Shown here: positions 13,808 to 16,760 of the stretch, one piece after another
Position numbering within the stretch: position 1 is the first letter of the stretch
Layout of the letters: the number at the start of each line of letters is the position of its first letter
Assembly (NCBI GenBank): GCA_028866155.1
Contig: JAGWIT010000018.1
Coordinates: 1-16,760, forward strand
DNA length: 16,760 nt
Direction of reading: 5' to 3'
Source of the DNA: Patescibacteria group bacterium
Lineage (GTDB): Bacteria > Patescibacteriota > Minisyncoccia > Phycocordibacterales > SBAW01
Program-made: the position numbers and the translations under genes
The notes under the pieces: model-generated
Databases searched by the model: none
Told to the model about the DNA's origin: nothing
The model's input: only the letters and a program-made list of their open reading frames with translations

Positions 13808-14989
13808 ATGGAAAAAAAGAAGGGCTTGGGCAATGTATTTTATGTCGGTCTCCTAAGCTTCTTCGGCGGGATAAGCCAGGACATGTTCGTGCCAATCCTG
13901 CCGCTTTACCTCGCGAATGTACTCGGGCTCGATAAGACATTCATCGGCGTTTCGGAAGGGCTCGTGACGAGCGGCGCGAGCATCTTTCGTATGGTCGCCG
14001 GATTCCTCGTCGATACATTCGGCAAGAAGAAGCCTTTCGTGTTCATGGGTTATTTCCTCTCTCTCATTGCCCGTCCATTACTTGCACTCACCGTATCTAG
14101 TGCGGCGATTCTTGGTTTGAGGTTCCTTGACGGTATCGGCAAAGGAATGAAGGACTCTCCTAAAGATGCTCTCATTGCCGATTCGACCGATGCGCATAAT
14201 CGCGGCAAAGGATTCGGCATTGCGCGTATGCTCGATACGTTTGGCTCGGTCGTCGGCCCTCTCATTTTGTTCGGCCTGTTATATATATTCCAAGCTAACT
14301 CGGCAAAATATCACATCATACTGCTCCTTACGGCAATTCCTCTTCTCGCAACACTCCTTATACTGCAAACGAAAGTCAAAGAGACACCGACGAAAGAAGA
14401 GTCAACACGAGAAATGATTAAGCTGTCTTTGCCGCGCTCGTTCTATATCTTCCTTGGCATCGTACTGTTGTTCAGCCTCGGCAACTCTTCAGATGCATTC
14501 CTCATACTTCGAGCGCAAAATCTTGGCGTTGTACTGCTTGCAATACCGCTCGTCTACGCACTTTTCAATTTCGTGTACGCCTCCGCTTCCGTGCCTCTGG
14601 GAAGTTTGTCTGATCGTATCGGGCGAGAGAAAGTCATCATGCTCGGTTGGGTAGCGTATGCGCTCGCGTATTTCGGCTTTGCCCTTGCCAATGCTACTTA
14701 CCAAATCTGGCTTCTCTTTGCGTTCTATGGTCTTTACTACGCGACTACCGAAGGAGTCGCCAAGGCATTTGTGGCGGACATGGTTTCTCCCGAACACCGC
14801 GGTCGCGCCTATGGCATTTACAACACCTCGATAGGGCTCATCACTTTGCCAGCAAGCCTTATCGCAGGACTCCTGTGGGATCGCGTCAATCCTGCCGCAC
14901 CATTTTATTTTGGCGCGCTGTTGTCGTTGTGTGCTTGTGTCGGGCTTGTTTTATTTCTGACATTGAGCAGCCGCGAATCCTGGCGATGA
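13808..14989 (+). CDS. Major facilitator superfamily transporter
   Basis: The 393-residue protein has about 12 TM segments with a central cytoplasmic loop (about 188-208, TKVKETPTKEEST). MFS motif-A-like loops appear as LVDTFGKKKPFV (68-79) and GSLSDRIGREKV (265-276). The block LRFLDGIGKGMKDSPKDALI (104-123) followed by NRGKGFG (131-137) resembles bacterial DHA-type efflux permeases. The substrate cannot be predicted; drug or metabolite export is the usual role in related groups. Its stop overlaps the start of the next gene as ATGA, so the two are translationally coupled. Confidence 0.88.
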   Translation: MEKKKGLGNVFYVGLLSFFGGISQDMFVPILPLYLANVLGLDKTFIGVSEGLVTSGASIFRMVAGFLVDTFGKKKPFVFMGYFLSLIARPLLALTVSSAAILGLRFLDGIGKGMKDSPKDALIADSTDAHNRGKGFGIARMLDTFGSVVGPLILFGLLYIFQANSAKYHIILLLTAIPLLATLLILQTKVKETPTKEESTREMIKLSLPRSFYIFLGIVLLFSLGNSSDAFLILRAQNLGVVLLAIPLVYALFNFVYASASVPLGSLSDRIGREKVIMLGWVAYALAYFGFALANATYQIWLLFAFYGLYYATTEGVAKAFVADMVSPEHRGRAYGIYNTSIGLITLPASLIAGLLWDRVNPAAPFYFGALLSLCACVGLVLFLTLSSRESWR

Positions 14990-15786
14990 ACGAATATATG
15001 AACCGCGTGTCTGCCTTGTTGATTGTCCTACTCCTGTTAGCGGGCGGGACGTGGTATTGGTGGTCCATGCGGTCAAGCGTTCCACCGACGGTAACCATCA
15101 TCATTCCTGCGGGTGGCGAGGCGTGGCAACCGGGAGAAGAACACACTATTTCGTGGGACACGCACGGCGTACCTGCGAACGATAAAATCTCGCTCACCAT
15201 CCGGCGCATTCCCCCGCCGCCACTTCAGGAAGAGGGTCAGGAATTCGACCCGATAATCTTTACGGACCTCCCCAATACCGGCAGTACGACCTGGAAAGTA
15301 TCTGCGATGTACCCGAGCGGCACCTATGTGCTCGGCATAAGCGCGTACGAGTCCGTCCCCATTACGAACGCAATCTCCGCTGAAAGCGCGCAATTCTCGA
15401 TAACGCACCCGACGCTCTCGGCGGACCTGTACCCGCTCTACGGCCGCGTCGACTGGAGTGCTTCCGAGGTTGAGAGTTTTATCATCGGCACCACGTCGTA
15501 CTCCGGCGCGAGCATCACGTCCGCCGCTGTCGCGGATACGATGGACCCAGGAAGCGTCTTCACCCCGTTCGAGCGCTATTATGATCAGAAACTTAAGAGC
15601 ATTGGGTGGCGGGTGGCCAACGATCTCGCCGCCGGCGGCCACGTGGGCGGGCAAACCGGCTATCGTAAAGGCGGCGCCGTTATCCTCACGCGCTTTCAAA
15701 TCGTCTACCACACCGCCCCCGAAAACGCGCCGTCCGAATGCCCGTGCGATGTGATGCTTTCGCTTTTTTCTACCGGCAACAAATAG
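14986..15786 (+). CDS. Membrane-anchored secreted protein with Kre9/KNH-like Ig domain and unknown C-terminal domain
   Basis: The 266-residue protein has an N-terminal TM/signal anchor (residues 8-26). An Ig-like domain follows at about 34-141, of the Kre9/KNH type (PTVTIIIPAGGEAWQPGEEH, then TISWDT). A separate C-terminal domain (about 147-262) contains FIIGTTSYSGASITSAAVAD, FTPFERYYDQKLKSIGW, GGHVGGQTGYRKGGAVILTR and a CPC pair (C252, C254). I do not recognise the C-terminal domain. I use the ATG at 14986 because it overlaps the MFS stop as ATGA and leads straight into the signal anchor. The frame is open further upstream, but only inside the MFS gene. A role with the transporter is suggested by coupling alone. 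Confidence 0.75.
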   Translation: MNEYMNRVSALLIVLLLLAGGTWYWWSMRSSVPPTVTIIIPAGGEAWQPGEEHTISWDTHGVPANDKISLTIRRIPPPPLQEEGQEFDPIIFTDLPNTGSTTWKVSAMYPSGTYVLGISAYESVPITNAISAESAQFSITHPTLSADLYPLYGRVDWSASEVESFIIGTTSYSGASITSAAVADTMDPGSVFTPFERYYDQKLKSIGWRVANDLAAGGHVGGQTGYRKGGAVILTRFQIVYHTAPENAPSECPCDVMLSLFSTGNK

Positions 15787-15860
15787 AAGATTCGGGTCGC
15801 CTCAATACTTCCAACCTTGGGCTGGGGTGTGTGGGATGATATTCAAATGGAATTGATATT

Positions 15861-15898
15861 TGTAACAAAAAGTTGGCCGCTCCTTTTGGGGAGCGGCC
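15861..15898 (-). terminator. Intrinsic terminator of the 121-residue protein gene
   Basis: A perfect nine-base-pair stem, GGCCGCTCC/GGAGCGGCC (15875-15883 with 15890-15898), encloses a six-base loop. On the minus strand AACTTTTTGTTA follows. It lies ten bases past the stop of the minus-strand gene. On the plus strand no T-run follows, so it acts in one direction. Confidence 0.8.
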
Positions 15899-15908
15899 GT
15901 GCGTGAAT

Positions 15909-16274
15909 CTACATCTTTCTATAAGGCTTCAGATTTTTTTTATCTGTGCTACACATGCACGTCCACATTTTCTTTGCGAGATCGAATGTGGGAGCTTTCA
16001 GAATCACCTGCCGGTCGTAGGGCGCAGGCGCTCTCGTCACATGCGCTTCGCAGCGCGTGTTCTTTCGTCCAGAGCGATACAGCCCGCATTGCATGTCGCC
16101 AATAAATTTATGAAAGAAGGTGACAAAACGCACATTCTCTGGCTTGATACCATCCATGTTGATGGGAACAGGGGTTAACGGTTGTACATCGATTTCGATG
16201 TATTGCATTTTGGCAACATCGTCAGTCTTAGTAGTGCGACCTTCGATAGGTTCGCGTACGTAGATGCGTAGCAT
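15909..16274 (-). CDS. Unknown 121-residue cytoplasmic protein with several Cys/His
   Basis: I do not recognise this protein. It starts at the ATG at 16272-16274, which has AGGAGA with a normal spacing of about 7 nt, the best Shine-Dalgarno in the window. An in-frame start 14 codons earlier would ignore it. The protein has no TM or signal peptide and ends in a basic tail (KKNLKPYRKM). Four cysteines (C63, C75, C106, C108) and two histidines (H55, H78) could bind metal, but their spacing matches no motif I know. N-terminal strands MLRIYVREPI and MQYIEIDVQPL suggest a small beta-rich fold. A good promoter candidate and a strong terminator make it a monocistronic unit. Expression signals differ from most other genes here. 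Confidence 0.6.
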   Translation of the reverse strand: MLRIYVREPIEGRTTKTDDVAKMQYIEIDVQPLTPVPINMDGIKPENVRFVTFFHKFIGDMQCGLYRSGRKNTRCEAHVTRAPAPYDRQVILKAPTFDLAKKMWTCMCSTDKKNLKPYRKM

Positions 16275-16359
16275 GACACTTCTCCTGGCTTGATCGGCTC
16301 CCGCAGGTCTCTGCAAAAACTGTGTTTTCGTCAGTGTGAGATGCCGTACTGCCGGTTAA

Positions 16360-16388
16360 GTTGTATTACAAATTGAATAACCTATCAA
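16360..16388 (-). promoter_or_regulatory. Candidate sigma-70 promoter of the 121-residue protein gene
   Basis: TTGATA (-35, 16383-16388) and TACAAC (-10, 16360-16365) are 17 nt apart on the minus strand. This would give a leader of about 80 nt carrying the AGGAGA ribosome site, unlike the leaderless layout of other first genes here. Confidence 0.4.
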
Positions 16389-16444
16389 TAGCTGGGTGTC
16401 TGGCACAATACTGGGACCAGTCTGCAATCTATTAAGTGTGTCGT

Positions 16445-16760
16445 CTAGACGTTAACTTCTTTTTGCTTTCTCCAATACCTGTCAAGCATGTATAAAGATG
16501 TTTTTGCCACAGTATCAGCGCGAAAATGGGGCAATCCATGATGGCCAAGTTTTTGTGGCACTAACATGTCCACCTGCGGACTATTGGGGAAAAAGGTTTC
16601 TTTAAGAATCTCTCTTCTTTTCAACAATAGTTTTGGATCCTCTTCATTTGGGATAATCCGCTTGTGAGAAGAAACAGGGTCTTGCTCTCCTTGTATTAAA
16701 ACGACTGGGCATTTCACTTCGGCATAATGCTCATTTATCTTTGCAGCCGCTTCTACTAAC
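16445..16760 (-). CDS. Alpha/beta hydrolase, C-terminal part, cut by window edge
   Basis: The frame is open from the right edge to a TAG at 16445, giving 104 residues; the start and nucleophile elbow lie outside. The visible part fits the last third of an alpha/beta hydrolase. A strand VKCPVVLIQGEQDPV carries the catalytic Asp, and LGHHGLPHF carries the catalytic His, before a last helix (TVAKTSLYMLDRYWRKQ). A GTG at 16717 could be read as a start, but the frame continues upstream with sensible residues (LVEAAAKINEHYAE), so the gene is truncated by the window. Substrate unknown. The spacer to the next gene (16275-16444) carries the promoter candidate noted and no other visible gene. Confidence 0.75.
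   Translation of the reverse strand, partial: LVEAAAKINEHYAEVKCPVVLIQGEQDPVSSHKRIIPNEEDPKLLLKRREILKETFFPNSPQVDMLVPQKLGHHGLPHFRADTVAKTSLYMLDRYWRKQKEVNV

Noticed and set aside
14647..14985. N-terminal extension of the secreted protein gene
   Set aside because: It is a shadow frame inside the MFS gene. The signal anchor begins right after the ATG at 14986.
16275..16316. Fourteen-residue extension of the unknown 121-residue protein
   Set aside because: It would place the strong AGGAGA inside the coding region rather than before the ATG.
1..16760. CRISPR array, tRNA or rRNA genes
   Set aside because: No regularly spaced direct repeats, no cloverleaf-like segments and no rRNA-like blocks were seen in the intergenic spaces, all of which are shorter than 200 bases.

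Overview
The window looks like a fragment of an uncultivated, small-genome bacterium, most plausibly of the Patescibacteria/CPR type (Parcubacteria-like). This is inference from gene style. Genes are densely packed with overlapping starts and stops, and there are several small secreted or membrane proteins with Ig-like domains. A sortase sits among surface-protein genes, and short palindromic DNA is inserted in frame inside a housekeeping gene. TGA is used as a normal stop (MFS, LigD genes), so code 11 fits. G+C is fairly high by eye in most of the window. One clearly AT-richer patch lies around 9.94-11.1 kb.

Layout. (1) 1-1373, minus: a two-TM sensor-like protein followed by a heavy-metal P-type ATPase that runs off the left edge. 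(2) 1397-3698, plus: a bacterial NHEJ LigD that is not one protein but three genes, 3'-phosphoesterase, ATP-dependent ligase and primase-like polymerase, joined by 4-nt ATGA overlaps. (3) 3699-6132, minus: a GT4 glycosyltransferase and a glycogen-debranching-type (amylo-alpha-1,6-glucosidase-like) glycoside hydrolase. (4) 6170-8705, minus: a multi-TM GT-C/Gpi18-like glycosyltransferase and a secreted Ig-like + SdrD B-like protein with an Asp/His/Gly-rich tail. A class E/F-like sortase diverges from them at 8799. (5) 9357-9923, minus: an ICMT-family methyltransferase. (6) 9941-11023, minus: an AT-rich S-adenosylhomocysteine hydrolase-like gene with a perfect TATAAT directly in front of its ATG. 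(7) 11171-13659, minus: a DUF2127-like membrane protein and a CPH-type (CopB-like) copper P-type ATPase. (8) 13808-15786, plus: an MFS transporter overlapping a membrane-anchored secreted protein. (9) 15909-16760, minus: a Cys-containing unknown protein with a strong Shine-Dalgarno and a good intrinsic terminator, then the C-terminal end of an alpha/beta hydrolase cut by the right edge.

Functional themes are DNA double-strand break repair (split LigD; no Ku gene in the window), polysaccharide or glycoconjugate handling, surface display (sortase, Ig-domain proteins) and metal efflux (two P-type ATPases). A recurring regulatory theme is a TANNNT hexamer 6-7 nt upstream of the ATG of several first genes, the geometry expected for leaderless mRNAs. 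No rRNA, tRNA, CRISPR array or complete insertion sequence was seen. No gene-free stretch exceeds 300 bases.
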